Below, in pieces: positions 7,598 to 14,649 of a stretch of DNA of 15,296 nucleotides. Made by a program: the position numbers and the translations under genes. The notes below the pieces were generated by a model, which searched no databases, was not told the DNA's origin, and saw only the letters and a list, made by a program, of their open reading frames with translations. This stretch comes from JBBIRM01 sp964517975 (GTDB lineage: Bacteria; Desulfobacterota; BSN033; UBA1163): contig CAZFDM010000191.1 in the NCBI GenBank assembly GCA_964517975.1, forward strand, positions 1 through 15,296, read 5' to 3'. Each line of letters begins with the position of its first letter. The stretch's first letter is position 1.

Positions 7598-8898
7598 ATT
7601 CGCGGAGTCTCTGGAAGTTATTCGGGCTGGTCCTCGCCTCTCTCTTCTGTTTGGTGGTTCTGCAGGGGTGGCTCGTCTTCTTTAACAAGAAGCCCTTTCT
7701 CCCCTCCGCCCTGCTTAGTTTTGCGGTCATCGCTTTCTTACTCTATCCCATACTGAAAAGGATGGTCCAATCGATCCACGATCAATATGCCAGGTCGATG
7801 GATGAACTGAACGCGAATTGGAAGAAGACCCTTCAGGAGAGGTTAAAGGAAAAGGACCATCTTCAGAGGGTTTTAAAAGAGATGGCAGAGGGCGTGCTCG
7901 TCGTGGATGAAAGGGGAAGGATTCAAATGGTTAACGAAGCCCTGAGAAGACTGTTCTCTCTCCCTCAGGAAGTCATTGGCAAATCGCTCCTTGAACTGAT
8001 CCGCCATTCAGAGCTCGAAGATGCGGTCCACCAGGCGATCACGACCGGGAAAAGGTCAACCTTCGACTTGACCCTTCCTTCCAGTCCTGGGAAAAACGTT
8101 GAGGTCTATGTGGCCCCGATCACTCCCTTCCCAAGGCCCGAACGTAAGGGGGAGGAAAAGGAGGGGGCCATCGCCGTCTTCCACGATATCAGCCGTCTGA
8201 AAGAGTTGGAGAGGGTTCGCCAGGATTTTGTGGCCAACGTCTCTCATGAATTGCGGACCCCTTTGAGCACTATCAAAGGATATGCCGAGACCCTTCTTGA
8301 TGGGGCGTTAAAAGAAGAAGTGGCTTTCTCATTTGTCCAGGTGATCAAGAGGCATACCGATCGTTTGACAAAGATCGTTGAAGATCTCCTAATGCTTTCC
8401 AAAATCGAGTCAAGAGAATTTCCTATGCATCGGGAACCTCTTTCCCTTGCGGAGGTCATCGACGATGTTCTGGATCTTCTCCAGGGGGCGGCAGAAAAGA
8501 AGAAGGTGACATTTTCCAAAGATCATCCCCCCGAACCTCTCCTGGTGGAAGCAGACCGAAATGATTTGGAGCAGATCCTGTTCAACCTCCTGGATAATGC
8601 CGTGAAATATAATCGGGAAGGGGGAAAAGTCTTGATCTCTGTCGCCCGGAAGGATGCCAAAGAGATTGAGGTCTCTATCCAAGACAATGGCATCGGGATC
8701 CCAAAAGAAGACCTGCCCAGGCTTTTCGAGCGGTTCTATCGAGTCGATAAGGGAAGGTCCAAAGAATTAGGGGGAACCGGATTGGGACTTTCCATCGTCA
8801 AGCATCTGGTCCAGGCCCATGGAGGAAAAGTTTGGGCTGAAAGCCAGCTCGGAGAAGGATCAACGTTCTATTTCACCCTGCCAGCCTATCAGGGATAA
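7594..8898 (+). CDS. phoR: Phosphate-regulon sensor histidine kinase PhoR
   Basis: The 434-residue protein has two N-terminal hydrophobic helices (about 8-29 and 36-54) with almost no periplasmic loop, as in PhoR. A charged linker (60-92) leads to a PAS domain (~93-200), then HisKA with phosphoaccepting H218 in FVANVSHELRTPL. The ATPase domain shows the N box around NLLDNAVKY (331-339), G1 DNGIGIP (364-370), an F-box LFERFYR and G2 GGTGLGL (393-399). All catalytic motifs are intact. The lack of a sensing loop fits control through the Pst transporter and PhoU rather than direct ligand binding. It overlaps phoB by four bases and is the last gene of its transcript; the next gene is convergent. 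Confidence 0.92.
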   Translation: MNSRSLWKLFGLVLASLFCLVVLQGWLVFFNKKPFLPSALLSFAVIAFLLYPILKRMVQSIHDQYARSMDELNANWKKTLQERLKEKDHLQRVLKEMAEGVLVVDERGRIQMVNEALRRLFSLPQEVIGKSLLELIRHSELEDAVHQAITTGKRSTFDLTLPSSPGKNVEVYVAPITPFPRPERKGEEKEGAIAVFHDISRLKELERVRQDFVANVSHELRTPLSTIKGYAETLLDGALKEEVAFSFVQVIKRHTDRLTKIVEDLLMLSKIESREFPMHREPLSLAEVIDDVLDLLQGAAEKKKVTFSKDHPPEPLLVEADRNDLEQILFNLLDNAVKYNREGGKVLISVARKDAKEIEVSIQDNGIGIPKEDLPRLFERFYRVDKGRSKELGGTGLGLSIVKHLVQAHGGKVWAESQLGEGSTFYFTLPAYQG

Positions 8899-8984
8899 GA
8901 TGTTAAGATGGCCATTCTTGGATCTTTCCGCCCAGGGGTTAACCGATTCTCCCATTCCTCTTCAAGGAGATGATTCTTTAAGGG

Positions 8985-9482
8985 TCATAGATCCTGAAGG
9001 AAACCTTTTACCTTCTCATAATCTGATTCGGCGATGTGGACGACAAACATGGCTTCCGAATTCTCCTCTTTGGTTGAACCATAGATATAGTCGATGTTAA
9101 CCCCGGCTTCGCCAAATCGCTTTGCTACCTTTCCGAGCATCCCCGGTCGGTTGACCAGTTTAAAGACGAGGATTGGATCCGTATGGACAAGGTGGTTAGC
9201 CCTTAATAACACCTTCTCTGCCTCATCCGGCTGATCCACCAGAAGCCGAATCAAGGAATAGTCGGAAGAGTCCTTTAAGATACTTCGATAACTCTCTGCC
9301 AGTGCAATCCTTCTTCCGGTCTTCTCCCTCATCTGATAAAGTTCTTTGACCGAGTCCTTTGCATTCTGAATGCTCATCGCCAAAATATTGATATTGGCAT
9401 CCCTCAGCACTTCGCACATCTTAGCCAGTTCCCCTGGCTCGTTGGTTAAAATCACGGAAATCTGAGTTTTCTTCTCCATCAT
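8985..9482 (-). CDS. Double ACT-domain protein (amino-acid-binding regulator)
   Basis: The protein is 165 residues with two ACT domains, about 7-75 (QISVILTNEPGELAKMCEVLRDANINI) and about 100-165 (VFKLVNRPGMLGKVAKRFGEAGVNIDYIYG). No enzyme domain is attached. ACT pairs bind amino acids or related effectors at domain interfaces. Stand-alone double-ACT proteins are common in deltaproteobacteria, and their roles are mostly unknown. Two adjacent ATG codons start the frame; the second (9477-9479) has better spacing from the GAGGAGGGG ribosome site, so the mature form may be 164 residues. It is transcribed toward phoR and away from the PHP-kinase gene. Nothing ties it to phosphate control. Confidence 0.88.
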   Translation of the reverse strand: MMEKKTQISVILTNEPGELAKMCEVLRDANINILAMSIQNAKDSVKELYQMREKTGRRIALAESYRSILKDSSDYSLIRLLVDQPDEAEKVLLRANHLVHTDPILVFKLVNRPGMLGKVAKRFGEAGVNIDYIYGSTKEENSEAMFVVHIAESDYEKVKGFLQDL

Positions 9483-9568
9483 CCCCTCCTCTTTTCCATC
9501 TTAGATCAACTAAAGGGTAAATGGAAAATAACAAATATACAGAAGAAGGTCAAGTTTTTAAATGATAA

Positions 9569-9608
9569 CTGTCACAGAAATTTCATTTTTTTGACAATTT
9601 CTTGTCAC
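9569..9608 (+). promoter_or_regulatory. Pho-box-like array: four half sites at exact 11-bp period
   Basis: The 7-mers CTGTCAC (9569), ATTTCAT (9580), TTGACAA (9591) and TTGTCAC (9602) begin exactly 11 bases apart with 4-base spacers. The first and last match the CTGTCA(T/C) Pho half site closely; the middle two are degenerate. The array ends three bases before the GAGGAGGT ribosome site of the PHP-receiver-kinase gene at 9631. This closeness to the start codon recurs at the minus-strand PHP gene and at pstS. Confidence 0.65.
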
Positions 9609-9630
9609 ATGAGGAGGTAATCATTATTTT

Positions 9631-11541
9631 ATGAAAAAATGGTTAATGGCTGATTTACACATTCATTCAACCTTTAGCGATGGAACGGAATCAATTGAGG
9701 AGATTATAAAAATTTACGGGAAAGCCGGTTTCGATGTCATCGCTATCACCGATCATCTCTTCGATACCCAAACTCCTCGCAGTCTCGAAATTCATGAGGA
9801 AGGGAAATCGATCAGAGATCTTGCATCTTATTTCAAAAAGATTGAAGAGGCCTCCCAGTGGGCGAAACAGACCTTCCACCTTTTAGTCATACCTGGTCTT
9901 GAAATATGTAACCTTTCTGAAGATTACCACATCCTCGGCCTCGATTTGAAAGAACCGATCAACCCCAATCAAGAGGCGGAGGGTGTCATTGATGAGATTC
10001 ATCGTCAGGGAGGTCTGGCCATCGCCTCTCATCCCCCTTTGAAGCTTTCTTTCTTTCTCCAAGGGGATCATGAATCGATACGACGCCATCCCCTCCATTT
10101 ATGGAAGCACCGCGCCAAGTATCTCAATCAGATCGATGCCTGGGAAATTGCCAATCGTGATGATCTCTTTGACAGGGTGGCCCTTGAAGGACTCCCCTAT
10201 ATTGCTTGTTCTGATTTTCATGATCGAGAACATCTCAGCTCATGGAAATCGCTCATCTTTTCAGAAAAAGAGACAGAAGCAATTAAAAGGGCCATTCGGG
10301 AAAGGAAGTTGTCACTCTTTTACTTCAGTGAAAAAACGGGGCGTAGAAAACCAATTCCCATAGGGGTGGGTGAAGAAGGCACGGCAAGCGAGGGAAGCTC
10401 AGATGAAAAGGATCGCAAAAAGATTTTGATCGTCGATGACGAGAAGGACCTGGTCGAATTGATTCTCTATCACCTCACGGCAAAAGGCTATTCCGTGTTT
10501 ACCGCCTTTAATGGCTTTGAGGCTTGGGAGAAGATTCAATCGGAGAAACCTGATGGAATCGTCCTCGATCTGATGATGCCTGACCTTGATGGCTGGGACC
10601 TCTGTCAAATGATCCGCCGGTCGGAAAATAAAGAAATCAAGGCGATGGGAATCTTGATCCTATCTGCCAGAGCCATGGCGGAAGACAGGGTTTATGGCCT
10701 GGAAATTGGGGCGGATGACTATCTCACCAAACCCTTTTCAATGGAAGAATTGGTGCTTCGGGTAGAAAAATTGGCAGAAAAGAGAATCAATGTGGCTCAA
10801 TTCCAGAAGGAGTTGGAATCTCTCCACTCTTTCATTGAAGAGAAAAAATCAAACCTCAGAAGGGTCGTTCATGATCTCAAATCGCCTCTGATCTCCATAG
10901 GTTTTTCCGCCAAAAGATTGATGCGGAGGAATTTAAATGAGGAGACCTCGAGCGGACTTGAAACGATTTTTAATAACAGTCTTCAATTAACTCGATGGAT
11001 TGACAAGACCCTCCTCTCCGACAACAGAGAACCTTTTAGACATCAAGAAGAGATGGAAGAAGTGGACATTCGCTCACTCATTTCCAAAACCATCGATCTT
11101 TTAAAAGAAGTGGCTTTGGAAAAGAAGATTGAAATAGAGGTCAGCCTCCCTCCGACGATCCCGAAGATCCTGTGTCAAGAATCCATGATGCTTCGGGCAT
11201 TGGTGAATCTTCTTTCCAATGCTTTGAAATTTACACCCCGGCATGGTCAAGTTGGGATCTCAGCGGTCGCTTATTTCAATAGACGTGGCACGGGGGTTTT
11301 GGAAATCTCTTTTAAAGATTCAGGGATCGGGATTCATGAGGAGGATCAACAAAAAATTTTTCTACCCTACTATCGAGGGAAAAATGTTCACACCGTAGAA
11401 GGAAAGGGATTAGGACTTTCGTTTGTGAAAGAGGTGGTGGATCTCCATGGCGGAAAGATCCTGGTCCAAAGTACCCCCAACGGGGGGAGCCTATTCTCGA
11501 TCTTACTGCCCGTGAGAAGCTCCCCAGAAGAGTTGGTTTAG
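9631..11541 (+). CDS. PHP phosphoesterase - receiver - histidine kinase hybrid protein
   Basis: The 636-residue soluble protein has three modules. Residues 1-245 are a PHP-type phosphoesterase with the metal-site set H10/H12, D17, D41-H42, E91, H134 and D195/H197. Residues 263-385 are a PhoB-like receiver (D269-D270, phosphoacceptor D313, K367). Residues 390-630 are a histidine kinase with H414 in VVHDLKSPL, N box NLLSNALKF, G1 DSGIG and G2 GKGLGL. No membrane helix or signal peptide is present. PHP enzymes hydrolyse phosphate esters using two or three metals; here the enzyme sits where sensor domains normally are, so it could sense or consume a phosphoester and report it to the kinase. The ribosome site GAGGAGGT is 12 bases before the ATG and follows a Pho-box-like array. 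A stand-alone PHP paralogue at 13226-13930 shares IDAWEIANRDD. All motifs appear intact; substrate and partner are unknown. Confidence 0.9.
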   Translation: MKKWLMADLHIHSTFSDGTESIEEIIKIYGKAGFDVIAITDHLFDTQTPRSLEIHEEGKSIRDLASYFKKIEEASQWAKQTFHLLVIPGLEICNLSEDYHILGLDLKEPINPNQEAEGVIDEIHRQGGLAIASHPPLKLSFFLQGDHESIRRHPLHLWKHRAKYLNQIDAWEIANRDDLFDRVALEGLPYIACSDFHDREHLSSWKSLIFSEKETEAIKRAIRERKLSLFYFSEKTGRRKPIPIGVGEEGTASEGSSDEKDRKKILIVDDEKDLVELILYHLTAKGYSVFTAFNGFEAWEKIQSEKPDGIVLDLMMPDLDGWDLCQMIRRSENKEIKAMGILILSARAMAEDRVYGLEIGADDYLTKPFSMEELVLRVEKLAEKRINVAQFQKELESLHSFIEEKKSNLRRVVHDLKSPLISIGFSAKRLMRRNLNEETSSGLETIFNNSLQLTRWIDKTLLSDNREPFRHQEEMEEVDIRSLISKTIDLLKEVALEKKIEIEVSLPPTIPKILCQESMMLRALVNLLSNALKFTPRHGQVGISAVAYFNRRGTGVLEISFKDSGIGIHEEDQQKIFLPYYRGKNVHTVEGKGLGLSFVKEVVDLHGGKILVQSTPNGGSLFSILLPVRSSPEELV

Positions 11542-11619
11542 AAAACCCCTTAAGAAAATGGTCCTCCCCCCATCACGCACTCACTGGGATAGGAGGTTTA
11601 TGGAAGGGGAAAGGTCTTT

Positions 11620-12210
11620 TTATTCTCGACCCTCATGCTCTTCACAAAACCGATACCCAACTCCACGGATGGTCTCAATCCAATTCCCCACCGGTCCTAA
11701 TTTCTTTCTCAAACGGCGAATATGGGTGTCCACGGTCCTGGCATATCCTTCATAGGTGTATCCCCATACCTGATCGAGCAGGTTTTCACGGGTAAAGACC
11801 CGACCTCTCCGTGAGGCAAGGGCGACCAGTAGTTTAAATTCGGTATGGGTTAAACGGATCGACTTTTTGTTGACGGACACATGATGCCTTTCGACATCGA
11901 TGAGAAGGTTTTCGATTTGAATGAAGGTTTCAGTCTCCTCTGCCAATTCCTTCCGCTTTAAGATGGCCTTTACCCTGAGAACCAGTTCCCTGGGGCTAAA
12001 GGGTTTGGTGACATAATCCTCGGCTCCTAATTCGAATCCAACAATTCGGTCCAGTTCTTCCGCCTTTGCCGTGAGCATCAGAATGGGAATCTTTCGGGTC
12101 ACGGGGCTGGATTTGAGGGCTCGGCAGATGTCCTTTCCATCGATGTCAGGAAGCATCAAACCAAGGATAATAAGAGATGAGAAGGTAACCAAGGGGATGG
12201 ATGTACGCAC
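11620..12210 (-). pseudogene. PhoB-like response regulator, receiver N-terminus lost and phosphoacceptor Asp replaced by Gly
   Basis: From about 12172 down to the TAA at 11620-11622 the frame is closely similar to the phoB at 6911 (shared runs include IPILMLTAKAEE, DYVTKPFSPRELVLRVKAIL and WGYTYEGYARTVDTHIRRLR), with a complete winged-helix domain. The first ~45 receiver residues, including the acidic pocket, are missing. The nominal start (GTG at 12208-12210) lies within the 3' part of the glycosyltransferase gene in another frame, giving an unrelated leader MRTSIPLVTFSS. The phosphoacceptor codon reads GGT (12160-12162, Gly) instead of GAT. No ribosome site precedes the GTG. It cannot be a normal phospho-switch and is most likely decaying. 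If it is translated, the intact DNA-binding domain could still occupy Pho-type sites. It is convergent with the PHP-kinase gene. Confidence 0.8.
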
Positions 12211-13206
12211 CGATCTTCTTACCCACGTAATAGTCGCCCATTCCTTTGATGAAACCTACCGAGGCAATCAGGATCAATGCACGCCTCGATGGGCCCTCCA
12301 CCATCAATGAGGTGAAGGAGACTAAGACTGGATTGGTAACCAGTTCAAGGAGGTATTTATATCCCATAATTTTCCAGCGCATCTTGCCCCATCTCAGGTG
12401 CCTGTTCAAAAACTTTTTCAGTCCCCAATATTCATTCACGTTGTTGACCATGAAGCTCGAAAGGATCACCTTTTGCCCTCTCTTCCTGATCCTTTCCCCG
12501 ATGTAATGGTCTTCTGCAAGTACATCCTTGACGGCCAGAAAACCTCCGATTGCCTCAAGATCTTCTCTTCGCAGGAGCATCGACTTACCAATGACGCAAG
12601 GGATATTAAGGAATCTCTTTAGGAAACAGACATTTCCGAGAATGAAGGAATTGAGATGAAGATTCTCAAAGAGAGAGCCGATCGTTTTGGCCCCCACCCC
12701 TCGGATGAGGTTGGTCACTAACCCGGTGTGAGGGTCTTGCATGGGCCGAATGATCTGCTTCAGATAGTCAGGGGCGACCATCACATTGCTATCACTGATC
12801 AGAAGATAAGGATACTGAGCCCGCTGGTAGGCCGGAATCAAACGATTTACTTTTGGATTCCACCCAGAATCCTGTCCCTCCACAATTAAAGAAATACAAT
12901 GGTTCGGAAATTTTTTCTTTAGCTTTTGAACCACCCGATAGGCTGGATCATTATGGTCCTTAAAGGAACACAAGATCCCATAAATCGGGTAGTCTTGAAG
13001 ACAGAAACTTTCAAGGTTTCCGAAGAGATGATCCTCCAGGCCATGGAGAGGCTTCAGGATGGAGATGGGGGATAAAATTCGGTTGCTTCTTTTGACCCCG
13101 AGGAACTACTCCCACGCCTGAGAAAAGACCGAATGGCTAAAATCTGCAGGCTAAAAAAAACTAATCCTAAAATCGTGACGACGCTGATGACCCAGAAAAT
13201 GTCCAC
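12146..13206 (-). pseudogene. GT21-family glycosyltransferase (HpnI/Agt/ceramide-glucosyltransferase-like), frameshifted and 3'-truncated
   Basis: A GTG start at 13204-13206 with AGGAG about ten bases upstream begins a membrane anchor (DIFWVISVVTILGLVFFSLQ) and then FLRRGSSSSG...EFYPP. The frame breaks at a G5 run on the plus strand (13067-13071); one more base would restore EFYPP-ISILKPLHGLEDHLF and then CSFKDHNDPAYRVVQKL. The rest has the GT21 motifs: LISDSN (D1), AEDHYIGERIRKRGQKV (D3) and HLRW where (Q/R)xxRW is usual. The end IHPLGYLLIS then runs into YYPWFDAS, which is the PhoB paralogue read in another frame, so the last membrane segment is missing. GT21 enzymes glucosylate lipids (ceramide, diacylglycerol or hopanoid-linked). 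It starts 19 bases after the PHP gene stop and so is in its operon. The frameshift could be a sequencing error in a homopolymer; the C-terminal loss could not. Confidence 0.8.
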
Positions 13207-13225
13207 TGTATTCCTACTCCTGCAT

Positions 13226-13930
13226 TCAAAACGGAATGCCGTTTCTAAAAAGGGTAATGGCAACCCCATGGTTGTATCGAATGCATTGTTTGATCGCCCC
13301 GATCTCTTTCTCGCAGTTGAGCAACGTCTTCCAGGAATAAAGATGCCTCACCCTGTGAAAATCGCTCCCCGCAATGTATGGATACTTTTTAAGGCTGATG
13401 ACATTGAAAACATCATCCCGGTTGGCAATCTCCCAGGCATCGATGTATCGAGCATACTTTTCCCTATTATTCCACAAATAAAGTGTGTCGATCGCCATGA
13501 GCTGAGAAGAGTGATGAGGATGGCAGGCGATGATGAGGGCGTTCTGCCTCTTTGCCTCGAGGAAAATCTTCTCGAAATCCCATGAGGCAGAGATAAAGGT
13601 TTTGATGTCAATCAGGAGCACATGGGCCGATTGACTTGAGGAAAGAGAGCTCTTGGTGATCTCGACGCCAGGAAGGACAAGCATTTCATACCTATCCCAC
13701 GCTCGCTTCCCCTCTTCCATAATATGCTCAAAATAAGAATTGAAATGATCTTCTTGTATGGAAAACCTAAACCGACTGGCAAGTTTGCCATAGGTTGTTT
13801 CCCCATTGACCACATGGTCGGTGATAGCGATGACATCAAATCCAGCTTGACCAAAGAGGTCGATTGTCCTTCGTAATCCGACGGATCCATCAGAATAGCT
13901 CGTATGAATATGAAAATCACATAACCACAT
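13226..13930 (-). CDS. Stand-alone PHP-domain phosphoesterase
   Basis: This 234-residue protein is complete. It keeps the PHP metal-binding set: H7/H9, D14, D38-H39 (AITDH), E90 (PGVEI), H137 (ACHPHH) and D190/H192 (GSDFH). It aligns along its length with residues 1-245 of the hybrid kinase at 9631, sharing AGFDVIAITDH, YIDAWEIANRDD and PYIAGSDFH. PHP enzymes are cytoplasmic metal-dependent phosphoesterases; known substrates range from histidinol phosphate to cyclic and oligo-nucleotides, and this one is unassigned. The ATG at 13928-13930 has only a weak AAAAGG ribosome site at ~14 bases. A Pho-box-like array lies 23-62 bases upstream, at almost the same distance from the ATG as in the hybrid gene. 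The truncated GT21 gene follows after 19 bases. Flanking genes are damaged but this one shows no defect. Confidence 0.85.
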   Translation of the reverse strand: MWLCDFHIHTSYSDGSVGLRRTIDLFGQAGFDVIAITDHVVNGETTYGKLASRFRFSIQEDHFNSYFEHIMEEGKRAWDRYEMLVLPGVEITKSSLSSSQSAHVLLIDIKTFISASWDFEKIFLEAKRQNALIIACHPHHSSQLMAIDTLYLWNNREKYARYIDAWEIANRDDVFNVISLKKYPYIAGSDFHRVRHLYSWKTLLNCEKEIGAIKQCIRYNHGVAITLFRNGIPF

Positions 13931-13952
13931 ACCATAATCATTAACCTTTTAA

Positions 13953-13992
13953 TGTTACAGGATTGTGTTGAGTCAGTGAATTTTTTGTTAAA
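13953..13992 (-). promoter_or_regulatory. Pho-box-like array upstream of the stand-alone PHP gene
   Basis: Read on the minus strand, the 7-mers TTTAACA, ATTCACT, CAACACA and TGTAACA start exactly 11 bases apart (plus-strand blocks 13986-13992, 13975-13981, 13964-13970 and 13953-13959). The outer two resemble Pho half sites and the inner two are weak. The last site is 29 bases before the ATG, versus 28-29 at the PHP-kinase gene, and the following bases (CAT.A..AGGT(T)AAT.ATTAT) are alike in both, so the two promoters look homologous. Confidence 0.5.
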
Positions 13993-14019
13993 AGTGGGAG
14001 TGTTTTTTGATGAGGTAAG

Positions 14020-14352
14020 AATAAACCATTTGGGGTGAGTAAAGTGATGAAGGGTGATCAAGGGTTCAATCTCTTCGTCCCGAAGAATCCGCACCATATC
14101 CAGAGAGCGCCTGAGGGTTTCTTCGTTCCACTGGTCTTCTTCAGGTTGTATCCTGCTCCACTCCAGAGAGAAACGATAGGCATTCACCCCTAACTCTTTC
14201 AGAAGCTTCAGATCTTTTTTATAAAGATGATAGTGATGGGTCACGTCGGGGTAAGTCTGGAATTTGGAATCCCAAGTAGTCCAATCTGCATAGGGAGATC
14301 CTCCCAATTGAAAGGCAGAGGTGGCAACGCCCCATAAAAATTTATGAGTCAC
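14020..14352 (-). pseudogene. GH1-family glycosidase, N-terminal fragment only
   Basis: From a GTG start (14350-14352) about 110 residues match the beginning of glycoside hydrolase family 1: FLWGVATSAFQLGG, then VNAYRFSLEWSRIQP, then LITLHHFTHPKWF. Similarity stops abruptly near 14023, where the frame enters the promoter region of the PHP gene and continues as unrelated sequence to 13612. GH1 enzymes are about 400-450 residues, and both catalytic glutamates (in the NEP and TENG motifs) would come after the break, so the product cannot be active. GH1 includes beta-glucosidases and also transglycosidases such as the plant galactolipid enzyme SFR2. The weak ribosome site (AAGG adjoining the GTG) leaves the exact start open. 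The gene diverges from pstS. Confidence 0.8.
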
Positions 14353-14486
14353 CTTTCCTTACCTCACCTGGTTAATGGTATCGACCAACATCTAAACATA
14401 AAAACTAATATTCCTGAAGATGGTTTTTCTTTCAAGTTTTTTCTTTCTTCAAGGGGTTCAGTTTTGAGAAATGGAGGAAATCTAAA

Positions 14487-14530
14487 TTTAACCTCTTCTT
14501 AACATGGATGTAACAAAGACCAAATAAAAT
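14487..14530 (+). promoter_or_regulatory. Distal pstS promoter: three Pho half sites and a -10
   Basis: TTTAACC (14487), CTTAACA (14498) and TGTAACA (14509) begin exactly 11 bases apart. A TAAAAT -10 (14525-14530) starts nine bases after the last site, which is the usual Pho-box to -10 geometry, predicting transcription from about 14537. The transcript would carry a ~175-base leader before the pstS ATG. Confidence 0.6.
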
Positions 14531-14533
14531 AGG

Positions 14534-14546
14534 GGTTATGATAACC
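14534..14546. repeat. 13-bp palindrome at the predicted pstS transcription start
   Basis: GGTTATGATAACC is a perfect 6-bp inverted repeat around a single G. It coincides with the transcription start predicted from the distal promoter, a place where an operator could lie. It may be chance. Confidence 0.35.
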
Positions 14547-14601
14547 TCAAAAAAGAAGAGATGGGGTTCACCTGTGGTAAGGACGAGAAGGAGATCACAA
14601 A

Positions 14602-14646
14602 ATGTTTAAACAAACCCTCGGGAAAGGAGGTGACGGAATGAACTAA
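14602..14646 (+). CDS. Possible 14-codon leader peptide (uORF) upstream of pstS
   Basis: ATG at 14602 opens a 14-residue frame (MFKQTLGKGGDGMN) closed by TAA at 14644-14646, with a GGAG motif seven to eight bases upstream. Inside it, AAAGGAGGTGA (14623-14633) is an 11-base perfect complement of the usual 16S rRNA 3' end, followed after ideal spacing by an in-frame ATG (14638), one AAC codon and the same stop. It would lie in the pstS leader transcript. The peptide has no recognisable family. It could be regulatory or only a by-product of the ribosome-site-like stretch. Confidence 0.35.
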   Translation: MFKQTLGKGGDGMN

Positions 14647-14649
14647 AAA

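Noticed and set aside
8899..8984. Terminator hairpin between phoR and the ACT gene
   Set aside because: Only the short palindrome ATGGCCAT is present, with no following T-run, so no terminator can be supported.
11558..11755. Plus-strand 65-codon frame after the PHP-kinase gene
   Set aside because: It lies mostly over the PhoB-paralogue coding sequence on the other strand, with no ribosome site; a shadow.
13612..14019. Continuation of the GH1 reading frame to 246 residues
   Set aside because: After the GH1-like part the frame runs through the PHP promoter and the PHP gene in a different frame; the residues are unlike any GH1 and are a read-through by-product.
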